This document shows, piece after piece, positions 34,383 through 43,195 of a DNA stretch of 64,000 nt. Source of the stretch: Chelativorans petroleitrophicus (GTDB lineage Bacteria > Pseudomonadota > Alphaproteobacteria > Rhizobiales > Rhizobiaceae). The stretch spans positions 186,001 through 250,000 of the forward strand of contig NZ_JAODNV010000004.1 of assembly GCF_025398195.1 (NCBI RefSeq), in the 5' to 3' direction. Each line of letters opens with the position of its first letter. Position 1 is the first letter of the stretch. The notes under the pieces were generated by a model. The model saw nothing but the letters and a program-made list of their open reading frames with translations. It was not told where the DNA came from and made no database searches. The position numbers and the translations under genes are program-made.

Positions 34383-34772
34383 TCAGCGGATCACGACGCC
34401 AGGGCCGACGATCACCTCCTCACCGCTCTCCAGCTTGGCAACTACGCCGTCGCTGTAAAGCTTCACCTCGGTCACGATGCCGGTCACCTCGCCATCGGCG
34501 GAAGTGATCTCGCGGCCCACGAGACCGCTTGCCTGCGAAAGGGAGGAAGCGGCCAGGATCTGCTCCAGCTTCACGTTGATCTGCACCGACTGCTCGACCT
34601 GCGAGAAGGTGGCGAGCTGCGCCACGTAATCCGTCGATTCCATCGGGCTCGTCGGGTCCTGATTCTTCATCTGAGCGACCAGGAGCCGCAGGAAGGATTG
34701 GTAGTCCACAGTCTGGGGCGAGGCCACTTCCTGCTGGCTCCGCGGTACTGCAGTCACTGTCGAGACGTTCAT
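34383..34772 (-). CDS. flgD: Flagellar hook capping protein FlgD (short form)
   Basis: A 129-residue protein with the N-terminal core QSFLRLLVAQMKNQDPTSPMESTDYVAQLATFSQVEQ of FlgD, which caps the growing hook and recruits FlgE. The usual C-terminal FlgD Ig-like/tudor part is much reduced (enteric FlgD is about 230 residues), as is common in Rhizobiales. It lies three bases upstream of fliQ. Confidence 0.92.
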   Translation of the reverse strand: MNVSTVTAVPRSQQEVASPQTVDYQSFLRLLVAQMKNQDPTSPMESTDYVAQLATFSQVEQSVQINVKLEQILAASSLSQASGLVGREITSADGEVTGIVTEVKLYSDGVVAKLESGEEVIVGPGVVIR

Positions 34773-34774
34773 GG

Positions 34775-35221
34775 CTATTGTCCCACCGCCCTTGGTAATG
34801 CGATTTCTGCGATTTCTTCCTGTGTTCCGGCATTCTGAAGAAGCTCGGCCTCCAGCGGATAGAGGCTGCGGATCACTTTCAGGGCTTCGTAGACCTGATC
34901 TTCCGACACCAGTGCGTCCACATGCTTCAGCCCGGCGAGCAAACGCTCATCGCTGAGAATCGCAAGAAGACGGGCGAGCATCTTGCGGTATTCCTCGCGG
35001 GAGCGGTCGGCCGTTTCCGGGTCGATCAGCATGAGCTGCACAGCGAAATAGAGCTGACGCAGCGGGGTCGTCGCATCCTCCGCCTGCAGAACATGGTGCT
35101 GCAGCAGGAACTGCACGTCGTTCAGGAACTCGAGCGAAACTTTCCGGTCAACCCGGACGACGGCGCCGTTGATGTAGATCTTGTCGTTGGCCTTGAGCGA
35201 GATCTTCAGCGTGCTGGTCAT
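34775..35221 (-). CDS. flbT: Flagellin synthesis regulator FlbT
   Basis: A 148-residue protein with the FlbT pattern (ISLKANDKIYINGAVVRVDRK start, ARLLAILSDERLLAGLKHV region). In Caulobacter FlbT acts on the 5' leader of flagellin mRNA and promotes its decay, while in Brucella it is needed for flagellin production. Here it overlaps flaF by four bases. The flagellin gene in this window has a strongly folded leader, a plausible target. Confidence 0.93.
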   Translation of the reverse strand: MTSTLKISLKANDKIYINGAVVRVDRKVSLEFLNDVQFLLQHHVLQAEDATTPLRQLYFAVQLMLIDPETADRSREEYRKMLARLLAILSDERLLAGLKHVDALVSEDQVYEALKVIRSLYPLEAELLQNAGTQEEIAEIALPRAVGQ

Positions 35222-35565
35222 TTGAGCCCGTCGCGGATGATCTCGGAAACCTCGATCAGTCCATCGAAGTTCTGGGAGCGGCCCTGGCGGATCGCCTCGC
35301 CCTCGCGCAGCAGCCAGATTCCGATGGAGATCAGATTGGCGCGAAGTTCCGCGGGCAGCTCATTGTCGCTGCTGGCCAGATCCTCAAGGAAGGAGGTCCA
35401 GAGGCGGTTCATGAACAGGATGGCCTCGATCGCCTCGTGCGAGTTGGGCCCCGCTTCCCGCGCCGCGCGTAGAAGCTCGATCGAACGCGAGAGAACCTGA
35501 CGTTCGCGGTCCTTTGCGTCAGCGATCGAATCGGCCTGAATCTCCTCATAGGAAAACTGGTACAT
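35218..35565 (-). CDS. flaF: Flagellar biosynthesis regulator FlaF
   Basis: A 115-residue protein starting MYQFSYEEIQADS with the DRERQVLSRSIELL helix and WTSFLEDLASSDNELPAELRANLISIGIWLL core of FlaF. FlaF works with FlbT in the control and export of flagellin. It lies between flgL and flbT in the hook/filament-junction operon. Confidence 0.93.
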   Translation of the reverse strand: MYQFSYEEIQADSIADAKDRERQVLSRSIELLRAAREAGPNSHEAIEAILFMNRLWTSFLEDLASSDNELPAELRANLISIGIWLLREGEAIRQGRSQNFDGLIEVSEIIRDGLK

Positions 35566-35583
35566 GGGATCCCGTTTCGCTTG

Positions 35584-36630
35584 CTATGGCAGGTGCCGCA
35601 GGAGGCTGAGCTGCTGGATGCGCGCGGTTAGCGCGTAAGCCGTTTCGATCTGTGTCAGCAGCTCGTTGACCCGCGTGGCCGCCTCGTAGGGATCGACATT
35701 CTCCATGCCGCCGACCATGGATTTGAAAAGATCGATCTGCGCGGAGACCCGCTCGCTGGCCTGTGAAATCCGGTTCTCGACCAGACCCACTTCGGACTGA
35801 AGCTGCCCCACATCGGCGATCGCCTGGCTCACGACCCTGATCGAATGCTCGTAGAGTGCCTTGCGGGCGCTCTCGCTGAGCGGCATGCGCAGAAGATCCG
35901 AAAGGGCGGCTCCCACCATTGCCAGCCTGCGGAATCCGTTGTTGTTGGCGGTCGCGGATGTCTCGGCGTTTTCGTTGAGCGTGATCCGTGTGGTGATCTT
36001 CTGGTCGGAGGCATGGGACCATACGCCATGCCAGCCGTCGTTCAGGAAGCTGGCTTCCAGCTCCTGAAGAAACGCTTTCATCTCATCGCCGGTAATCTGG
36101 GCAGCCTGGTCATCGCCATTCGGAAAGCCGAAATAGTCTTCGAAGAACTCATCGAACGCCTGCTTTGCAGGCGATGCGGGGTCGGAGAAATCCTCGAACG
36201 GCCGGACATCCGTGTTGATGCCGGCAAAGAGATATTCCCCGTTGAGGCTCGTATTGAGCACGCTCGTCATGGCGGCCAGGGTGTTTTCCGCAGCGGCGCG
36301 GATCACCGCCGTATGTTCGGGGTTGGAAACGGCGCCCGTAAGCGTAGCCAACATCTCTTGGGCAAGTTCGCCAATATGCTGCAGCCCATGCTGGGTTGCG
36401 GCGAGCCGCTCGCTCGCCAGGCCGTTGGAGTCGAGCAGGCTTTCCAGCCGCGCAATGTCTCGCGAAATGGAGTAGCTGATGCCTGAACGTGCGCCCAGAG
36501 CTAGGCCGGTATCGGCGACCTTGCCGGTCGCCAGCTCCCGCTGGGCCTTGGTGATTTCCGTCTGCATGCGCATCACCTGATGGCGAAGGGCATGCGAGAC
36601 GGTGCTGCTCGATACGAAAGAGGTCTTCAT
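35584..36630 (-). CDS. flgL: Flagellar hook-filament junction protein FlgL (HAP3)
   Basis: A 348-residue protein with flagellin-like helical termini: SSTVSHALRHQVMRMQTEITKAQ at the N-terminus and the VNELLTQIETAYALTARIQQLSLL helix at the C-terminus. It forms the junction between hook and filament together with FlgK. It overlaps the flgK stop by four bases. Confidence 0.93.
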   Translation of the reverse strand: MKTSFVSSSTVSHALRHQVMRMQTEITKAQRELATGKVADTGLALGARSGISYSISRDIARLESLLDSNGLASERLAATQHGLQHIGELAQEMLATLTGAVSNPEHTAVIRAAAENTLAAMTSVLNTSLNGEYLFAGINTDVRPFEDFSDPASPAKQAFDEFFEDYFGFPNGDDQAAQITGDEMKAFLQELEASFLNDGWHGVWSHASDQKITTRITLNENAETSATANNNGFRRLAMVGAALSDLLRMPLSESARKALYEHSIRVVSQAIADVGQLQSEVGLVENRISQASERVSAQIDLFKSMVGGMENVDPYEAATRVNELLTQIETAYALTARIQQLSLLRHLP

Positions 36631-38075
36631 GGACGGCCGGCTACCTCCATCAATCTGGACAGCATTTCATCCACCACGCGTATGATCCGGGCAGATGCCT
36701 CGTAGGCGCGCTCCAGTTCCAGAAGGAGCGCCATTTCCTCGTCGATATTGACGCCCGTGGCATTCGACAGGATTTCCGCCGTGTGGCGCGCGAGCGCGCC
36801 TTTGGCCTCCAGGCCGCCGGCGGCATTCTGGCGCAAGCCCTCCAGCCATCCGATCGATTGGGCCGTGAAGGCGGACAGGCTTGCAGTGTCGTCCAGCCCC
36901 GCCTCGGCGTGGAATGAGAAGGGTTCGTCAAGCTTGTCGAGGAAGCTGTGAAGAAGCTCGGAGTAGGACGCCGAACCGTCGGTGTTGAAGGTGTAGGAAA
37001 TCCCGTCGCGCAGCCGCTCCGGGTTGCTGACGACCACCGAACTGAGCTCGATTCTGCCGGCAAGCCCGTCAACAATGCCGCCAGCCGCCGGCAGGTCCGT
37101 ATGCGGCGTGCCGTCCTCTTCCGTCCATACGAACAGCCCCGTCGACGCGGCGCCAGAGGGAGGCTCGGCGAAGGCCATGATGACGCCGCGTGCGATCTCG
37201 TCGAGCTGACGCTGCATGGTGACTGCCGCGTCGTCGCGCAACTGCAGGAGCGCGGCGAGGCTTCCCATCGCGCTCGTGTTGCCGCCCTGGCCCGGTGCAA
37301 GCGGCACGCCATCGATGAAGACGGGGTTGCCCACCGTGCCTGCTGCATAGACAGGAGTTGCAGCAAAGGCGACGGGACGCGGCACGGTTTCAAAAAGCGT
37401 CACGCCGTCTGCGGTGGTCAGGATCACGTCGTTGTCAGCCCGCGTGATGACCGACACCGGGACGATCGCGGAAATCTGCTTCAGCAACGCGTCACGCCTG
37501 TCGAGGGCGTCGGATACGTCCTGACCGGTGCGCGTGCCCGCCACGACCTGCCGGTTGGCGGTCTCGAACTCGCCAAGCAGCCGGTTGAGATCGTTCACCG
37601 CCGCCGCGATGTCCCGATCCACCTCGGCCCTGAAGGACTGGACCGCTGCCGCGCCCTCGTTGAGGGAGCGAACCATGCCACGCGCGGCCTCGACCGCCGC
37701 CGCGGCCAGGGCCCGGTTTGACGGCGTGGCGGCATAGGCCTGAAGCGCTTCCTGAAGCGCGCCGAGAGCGGCTGCGGGCGAGGCCGCGTTGTCTGCGCCG
37801 TTCACCCTGAGGCGCAGGGTATCAAGTCGCTCGGTAAGCACCGACTGCGCTTCGGCGCCTGAAATGGCGGCGAGGTTCTGACGGAAAAGGACGGCATTGG
37901 TCGCTCGGCGGATTTCAGCGATGCGGGCGCCAGGCGCCATGCTGGACAGGACGGCCGAACGTCTTGCGTAATCGGGATTGGAAGCCTCCGACACGTTGCG
38001 CGAGACGATGCTTGTCTGGCGCGAGGTATTGAACAGTGCCGATTGTGCGATGCTCAACGCGGAGGTCAGCGACAT
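36627..38075 (-). CDS. flgK: Flagellar hook-associated protein FlgK (HAP1)
   Basis: A 482-residue protein beginning with the conserved SALSIAQSALFNTSRQTSIVSRNVSEASNPDYARR region and ending with the LLELERAYEASARIIRVVDEML helix typical of the flg rod/hook family. The centre is divergent, as in other members. It forms the first junction layer on the hook tip. It follows flgE after a 36-bp gap. Confidence 0.93.
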   Translation of the reverse strand: MSLTSALSIAQSALFNTSRQTSIVSRNVSEASNPDYARRSAVLSSMAPGARIAEIRRATNAVLFRQNLAAISGAEAQSVLTERLDTLRLRVNGADNAASPAAALGALQEALQAYAATPSNRALAAAAVEAARGMVRSLNEGAAAVQSFRAEVDRDIAAAVNDLNRLLGEFETANRQVVAGTRTGQDVSDALDRRDALLKQISAIVPVSVITRADNDVILTTADGVTLFETVPRPVAFAATPVYAAGTVGNPVFIDGVPLAPGQGGNTSAMGSLAALLQLRDDAAVTMQRQLDEIARGVIMAFAEPPSGAASTGLFVWTEEDGTPHTDLPAAGGIVDGLAGRIELSSVVVSNPERLRDGISYTFNTDGSASYSELLHSFLDKLDEPFSFHAEAGLDDTASLSAFTAQSIGWLEGLRQNAAGGLEAKGALARHTAEILSNATGVNIDEEMALLLELERAYEASARIIRVVDEMLSRLMEVAGRP

Positions 38076-38111
38076 ATCCCTGTTTTCCGATCCTTTTGAC
38101 GTTCCTGCCCG

Positions 38112-39365
38112 TTACCGCTTCAGATTGACCAGGAGTTCCATCAGGTCCGATCCGGTCTGGAACACCTTCGAGTTCGCTGTGTAGTTGCGCTGCGACTCGA
38201 TCATGTTCGTAAGCTCCTCGGCGATATCGACATTGGAGCTTTCCAGTGCGCCGGAGACGATGCTGCCGAAGCCAGTCGCGCCGGCGAAACCGATTCGGAC
38301 CGCACCGGATGTGGGCGACTCGGTGAAGATGTTGCCCGAGAGCACCTGCAATTGATCCGGGCTTGCCACATTCGCGAGCGGAATCCGGTAGAGGGGCTTG
38401 AAGGAGCCGTCTTCATACTGTGCGTAGACAATGCCGTCGTCGCTGATCTTGATGCTCTCGACGGTGCTCGGCGGGCTTCCGTCCACATAGGCGTTCTGGA
38501 CCTGGAAGCCCGCATCGAGCTGCGTAACCTGGGAGAGGTCGAGAGTGACGGTATCGCCGCCCGGAACCGGGATATCTATATTCGATGTGCCCGTCAGCTG
38601 GCCGGTCGTAGCATCGAAGGTCAGCGTCCCCAATACCAGCGGACCGGAGCTGTAGGGGAATGACGTCTCCGGGGCCGCATCCGCCCGGTTAAAAACGGCG
38701 ACCTCCCACTGATTCGCACTGGTCTTGGTGAAATAGACGTCGAGCAGAACCTTTTCGCCCAGGTTTCCGTAGGCCACCAGCGAGGTCTTGGCGGAATATT
38801 GAGCGCCGGCACCGTTGGCGGAGGGCAGGTTCGCGGCAGCAACAATCTCGGCATCCAGCGGAAGATTGCCCGCGAAAACGCCGTTGCGCGAAGGCGTAGC
38901 CACCAACTCCGACTGAGTGATCGTCACCGGCTCCAGTCCGGCATAGCCGTTGGCGGTCGCCGCCGGCGTTCCATTGGCGAAGCTGTAGCCGAGCAGCCGG
39001 AAGCCCGCGGCATTCACAAGCTGGCCCTGGTCGTCGAGCACGAAGGAGCCCGCGCGGGTAAGCGCGGGCTGCCCAGCGCTGTCCTGAACCACGAAGAAGC
39101 CGTTGCCCTTGATGGCTAGATCGGTCACCGAGGTGGTGTACTGAAGCGCGCCCTGCACGGAAATCGCGTTGCGCACCGTGGTGATCACACCGCCGGAATT
39201 GTAGGCGCCCTGAGTGCTGGGAATGACCAGCGTGGAAAACTCCGTCCGCGCCCGCTTGTAGCCGTTGGTGCTGGAGTTAGCGATGTTGTCGGCAACCGTG
39301 GACAGGCGGTTCGCCTGCGCGTTCATGCCCGACACGCCCGTCTTCATCATGCCGTAAAGGCTCAC
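38112..39365 (-). CDS. flgE: Flagellar hook protein FlgE
   Basis: About 417 residues from GTG 39365, which has AAGGAGAGGG a few bases upstream; a longer in-frame ATG at 39389 lacks that support. The N-terminus MMKTGVSGMNAQANRLSTVADNIANSSTNGYKRAR and C-terminal ELTNMIESQRNYTANSKVFQ are FlgE hallmarks. It is the hook subunit and the first gene of the flgE-to-fliQ transcript, next to its likely regulator ftcR. Confidence 0.93.
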   Translation of the reverse strand: MSLYGMMKTGVSGMNAQANRLSTVADNIANSSTNGYKRARTEFSTLVIPSTQGAYNSGGVITTVRNAISVQGALQYTTSVTDLAIKGNGFFVVQDSAGQPALTRAGSFVLDDQGQLVNAAGFRLLGYSFANGTPAATANGYAGLEPVTITQSELVATPSRNGVFAGNLPLDAEIVAAANLPSANGAGAQYSAKTSLVAYGNLGEKVLLDVYFTKTSANQWEVAVFNRADAAPETSFPYSSGPLVLGTLTFDATTGQLTGTSNIDIPVPGGDTVTLDLSQVTQLDAGFQVQNAYVDGSPPSTVESIKISDDGIVYAQYEDGSFKPLYRIPLANVASPDQLQVLSGNIFTESPTSGAVRIGFAGATGFGSIVSGALESSNVDIAEELTNMIESQRNYTANSKVFQTGSDLMELLVNLKR

Positions 39366-39451
39366 GTCCCTCTCCTTGCTTTTGCGCACTCCGGCAAAGA
39401 TTAGCCCTCAGGACTTGCGTGAAACTGGCCGGAACCTTGCCGCGCGCTGGG

Positions 39452-40123
39452 CTACGTGATCAGGCGATAACCGAGGTAGCGCTTGGAATCGATCGGATCG
39501 AAGCCAAGCTTCGAGCGAAGCTTCTTGCGCAGCTTGCTGATGTGGCTTTCAACGACGTTCTCCTCGACCTCCTCATCGAAGATTCCGTAAACGGCGTTGA
39601 AGATCTGGGTCTTGGTCACCCGGCGCGACGCGTTGCTCGCCAGATATTCGAGGATACGCCGTTCGCGCCGCGGCAGGGGGAAAGGCTCGCCATCGATTTC
39701 CGGGTCGCGCCCATCCGCGAAGATCCGCATCGGACCAACGGCGACGAAACTTGCATCCTCATGCTGAGCGCGGCGCCTGATAGCGCTGATGCGCGCCAGG
39801 ATCTCGCGAACATGCACCGGCTTGCGTACGACATCGTCAACGCCGGATTCGAACAGTCTCAACGTGCATTCCAGCGAATTCTGCTCGGCAAGTGCAATCA
39901 CTGGTGCATCCGACCGATCACGGATGCGTCGCGCCGGCACCTCCGGAGCGGCGCACTGCCCGAGCAGGAAGGCGCGGACCACTTTCAGTTCTTCGTCCGC
40001 CGCCGTCTCCACCCACTCGTCAAACGCGTCGGGTTCGAAGCTCGCCGTAGCGAACCCCTCACGGCTGAACAGTGAATGGAATCCTTCTGTTACGAGCTCA
40101 CGCTCGTCCACCACCACTATCAT
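39452..40123 (-). CDS. ftcR: Flagellar transcriptional regulator FtcR/Rem
   Basis: A 223-residue OmpR-type regulator: a receiver-like N-terminal domain (1-115) without a clear phospho-acceptor acidic pocket, and a C-terminal winged-helix DNA-binding domain (about 125-223, [44 protein letters not shown]). It matches Brucella FtcR and Sinorhizobium Rem, activators of flagellar genes. It has its own AT-rich upstream region (40124-40225) and is flanked by structural genes. Confidence 0.93.
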   Translation of the reverse strand: MIVVVDERELVTEGFHSLFSREGFATASFEPDAFDEWVETAADEELKVVRAFLLGQCAAPEVPARRIRDRSDAPVIALAEQNSLECTLRLFESGVDDVVRKPVHVREILARISAIRRRAQHEDASFVAVGPMRIFADGRDPEIDGEPFPLPRRERRILEYLASNASRRVTKTQIFNAVYGIFDEEVEENVVESHISKLRKKLRSKLGFDPIDSKRYLGYRLIT

Positions 40124-40225
40124 CGGTCCGCCCCCGAATCAGTTTGTGTACCAAGAGGTACCCGGTGAATGGATTCGCGCACAAGATATTTTTTACGGCA
40201 AATTAATCTTCGTGATATGCAACTT

Positions 40226-40786
40226 TTATTTGCAGAAAGCTTTTGCCCGAGGGGTCCATTCTCCGAAGCCTGTTGCCACCATATTGGCGATCACGCGGCA
40301 TAGATAACGCTTGTGCGCGGGAGCATTGTCGGGACCGGCGTGGTATCGCGCCACGGCCATGGCCCAGGTATCGTAATTCTGCTTCAGACGGCTGAGAAAG
40401 CGCGCCGCGTAATCGACGTTCTGGCGCGGATCGAGCATGTCCCGAACACTGCGGAAATGGCTGGCGTGGTAATGATAGTTGATCTGCATACAGCCGAGGT
40501 CGATGAGCCGTGCGCCGCGTGCGCGCGCTTGCATGAATGCGGAAACCGCCTCTTCCAGGCTTTCGGCGATGACGGCTCGGCCCTCTATGTTGAGGGCATA
40601 AGGGCGCATGCTGCCCTTCACGCCGGTCTCGGTAAGCCCCACGGAATAAAGAATTCCAGCCGGTATGCCGTATTTGCGGGCGGCGGCGAGGATTTCCGCC
40701 TCGCAGGGATTTGCCGCTGCAAGGCTTGCTGAGAGGAGGAAGCCGGCGAGGCTGCTAAATATAAAGATCGCCCGCCGGGGCGCCAT
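40226..40786 (-). CDS. Flagellar-locus lytic transglycosylase (SLT domain)
   Basis: A 186-residue exported protein: signal peptide (about 1-25) and an SLT lysozyme-like domain with catalytic Glu53 in GLTETG, the MQINYHYHA motif and AVARYHAGP. It likely opens peptidoglycan for rod or motor assembly, like SltF in Rhodobacter. The start overlaps the 3' end of fliK. The C-terminus is Cys/Lys and the protein has no membrane anchor besides the signal. Confidence 0.9.
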   Translation of the reverse strand: MAPRRAIFIFSSLAGFLLSASLAAANPCEAEILAAARKYGIPAGILYSVGLTETGVKGSMRPYALNIEGRAVIAESLEEAVSAFMQARARGARLIDLGCMQINYHYHASHFRSVRDMLDPRQNVDYAARFLSRLKQNYDTWAMAVARYHAGPDNAPAHKRYLCRVIANMVATGFGEWTPRAKAFCK

Positions 40787-42038
40787 CGCCCGGATCCTCC
40801 GTTGCTCTGCCCGCTATGTGCTGCCGGCCACTTTCCTCCCGGCGCGCGCCGGATTGAGGTCTTGCATCCGGCCGCCCTTGGTGCGCGGCCGCATGAAAGC
40901 CGTCGGTGCCGCTTCTGATCTCAGGGCCTCCGCCCTGCGGCTGCTGGACAACGATCCGGTCGACATCGAAACCCAGCCCCCGCAGCGCGCGCATCATGCC
41001 ATCGCCGTCGGCGCTCAGCCTCTTATAGGCCTCTGCGGTCTCGGGCTGGATTTCGACCGAAAGTTGTGTTCCGCTCATCATCATTTTCACGGAGACGGAT
41101 CCGAGCTCGGCAGGATGGAGCTGAATTTTTATGCCATGCAGGATTTTCCGATTCGATTCGGACGATGACGGGAGGATTTTGACCGCCGCGTTCGCAAGTT
41201 CAGGCAACGCATTCAGGTCGGAAATCAGGGCTGAAGTCGTGGTGCTGAGCGCTTGAGCGGGGGCTTGAGCCGGGGAAGACGCCGCCGGCAACGCCGTGCC
41301 GGACGCGCGAGGAAGCGGTTCTGCTCGGCTCGTATTCCGTCCCGTCTCCGGTTCAGGTGCGGCGGAGCGTTGGGAAGCGGTCTTCATCGCAGTGATGGCG
41401 GTCGGATTGCGGCGCCCGGCATTCGCCTCCCGCTTGTCCCCACCGTCAGTCTCGCCGTGTGGCGGCAAATCCGCATCTGGAACCGGCACAGGCTGCGACA
41501 TCGCGCGCGGCTCCTTGCTCGCGGCAGGCCTTTCCTCGGCCACGATGGCCGGCATCCGTTCAGCGGCTGCAGGATTCGTGACAGGGCGCGAGCCGGGCGG
41601 CTGGGACGGATCCGCTTCAACGGAGGGTTCATGCGGCGGCTGCGGATGGATGGCGGCGGCATCGGCCGGCTGCGCCTCCGGTTCCTCTCCGCCATCCTTT
41701 TCATCGAGCTTCGGCAATGCCCGGGACTGCTCCGGCGAGGGTTTCGCCTCTGCCTTGCGCTGAGTGCCGCCTTTTTGGCGGACAAGCTCTACGTCCTTAT
41801 CCGCCGCATCGGCCTGATCCGTCGCTGGCGCAACCAGGGCGTCGAGCAATGCCAAAAGGCGCGATTCCACCGTGTGCAGACTTTCGAGGTCATGACGTGG
41901 CGGTGCGCCGGACGGGTTCCGGCTGATCGTCAACACCTCGGCGAAAGCGCCGGAATGGGGCAGGGGCAGCTTGCCGCCGCGCTTCGGGACTTGTGTCCCA
42001 AGCATGAGAGCTTCCGTTGCCTTGGCCGTTTCGGTCAT
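40755..42038 (-). CDS. fliK: Flagellar hook-length control protein FliK (MotD)
   Basis: A 427-residue, Pro/Ala/Glu-rich protein of low sequence conservation with the conserved C-terminal FliK core (KIQLHPAELGSVSVKMMMSG, EAYKRLSADGDGMMRALRGLGFDV, about 315-370). It measures hook length and switches export specificity. In Sinorhizobium the equivalent gene was first called motD. It starts in the stop of motC and overlaps the transglycosylase gene by 32 bases. Confidence 0.9.
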   Translation of the reverse strand: MTETAKATEALMLGTQVPKRGGKLPLPHSGAFAEVLTISRNPSGAPPRHDLESLHTVESRLLALLDALVAPATDQADAADKDVELVRQKGGTQRKAEAKPSPEQSRALPKLDEKDGGEEPEAQPADAAAIHPQPPHEPSVEADPSQPPGSRPVTNPAAAERMPAIVAEERPAASKEPRAMSQPVPVPDADLPPHGETDGGDKREANAGRRNPTAITAMKTASQRSAAPEPETGRNTSRAEPLPRASGTALPAASSPAQAPAQALSTTTSALISDLNALPELANAAVKILPSSSESNRKILHGIKIQLHPAELGSVSVKMMMSGTQLSVEIQPETAEAYKRLSADGDGMMRALRGLGFDVDRIVVQQPQGGGPEIRSGTDGFHAAAHQGRPDARPQSGARREESGRQHIAGRATEDPGDGAPAGDLYI

Positions 42039-43195
42039 GGCGTTTCCTCCATCAGAAGCGCGTCGACATCGCGAAGCAGCTTCATCCGCTGTGCGACGAA
42101 AGCCGCATGCTCGGGCTCCGCGGCCACCTCGTCCGGACTGCTGGCGCGTTGCAGGAGCGTGCGCTCAGGTCGCGACACCACCTGAGAGGCAACCTTCCTG
42201 GCGGCCAGAAGCAGGCGCCGGTCGCTTTCTGAAAGGCGCCGGGCGTCGATCTCCTCAAGTACTGCCAACGCCTGCCGGACATCCGGCGAGGCGACGGCTG
42301 CGGCATTGGCGTAGAGAACCGCGCGAGGATCCGGCTGCTGCCCGTCTTTGCCGGGCAGTCGCTCCGCAGCGCCCGTGGCGAAGGCGAGCAGCCGCTCGTG
42401 CCCCTCGATGGCGCTGGCACGGGCGATGCGAAGATAGATCGTGCGCGCTTGCTCGGGGCTCATCGCCAGCGTTACCTCCTCGACGAGATCGAGGTCGATG
42501 GTGTCGCGGAGCGTTATGACGGTGGCGATGAAGGCTTCGGCGAACTGGCTCGCATAGGGCGAGCGCAGAAACCGGCGCACATAGTGTGACGCGGCGCGGG
42601 CCGCGCAGTGCGCGTCGTCAAGCTGCGCGCAAACATCGATGGTGCGGCGCAGAGCGGCTTCCTCGATCAGCGTCCCCGGGCTGAGAAGCCGCGCCTGGTC
42701 GAAGAGTTCCAGCGCGCGTTTCGGGTTTTCGGGAGCGGCGAGCGAGCCTGCCAGAAGGGCGAAGGGGCCTCCCAGAACCTCACCCAGCTCAAGCGGCTCC
42801 ACGTCCCGCAGCGCCTTGTTCGCCTCGGGCAGATTGCCGGAAGCATAGTGGATCACGCCTATGCCGAGGCGCGCGTAGAGACCCTGCAGATCGAGCCCGG
42901 ATATCACCTTTTCGAGCGTTGCGGGATTGCCGCCGCTAGCCCCATAGACGAGCAGCGCCCGCAGATTGCGCGGATCATCGAAATCCTCTGGGGCGGTCTC
43001 CTTTAGCCGCTTGTCGATGATGGCGAGGAGCCGGGTCTGCATGGGCAGATCGGCATGATCGCCATCGGCGATTCCGTCCTGAAGGAGCTGGAGGGAGCGG
43101 ATCATCTGATAGGGCTGCAGCCCGTCTGCCGCGGCCGGGAGGACCGGCCCGCACAAAACGGCCCCAAGCAAGAGCGCACGGGCAAGGCGCCTCAT
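42035..43195 (-). CDS. motC: Motility protein MotC (periplasmic motor component)
   Basis: A 386-residue exported protein with a signal peptide (about 1-23) and a helical, Ala/Leu-rich body. Features such as QPYQMIRSLQLLQDGIADGDHAD at the N-terminus and ASHYVRRFLRSPYASQFAEAF identify rhizobial MotC, which binds MotB in the periplasm and is needed for rotation. It sits between motB and fliK with ATGA overlaps at both ends. Confidence 0.92.
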   Translation of the reverse strand: MRRLARALLLGAVLCGPVLPAAADGLQPYQMIRSLQLLQDGIADGDHADLPMQTRLLAIIDKRLKETAPEDFDDPRNLRALLVYGASGGNPATLEKVISGLDLQGLYARLGIGVIHYASGNLPEANKALRDVEPLELGEVLGGPFALLAGSLAAPENPKRALELFDQARLLSPGTLIEEAALRRTIDVCAQLDDAHCAARAASHYVRRFLRSPYASQFAEAFIATVITLRDTIDLDLVEEVTLAMSPEQARTIYLRIARASAIEGHERLLAFATGAAERLPGKDGQQPDPRAVLYANAAAVASPDVRQALAVLEEIDARRLSESDRRLLLAARKVASQVVSRPERTLLQRASSPDEVAAEPEHAAFVAQRMKLLRDVDALLMEETP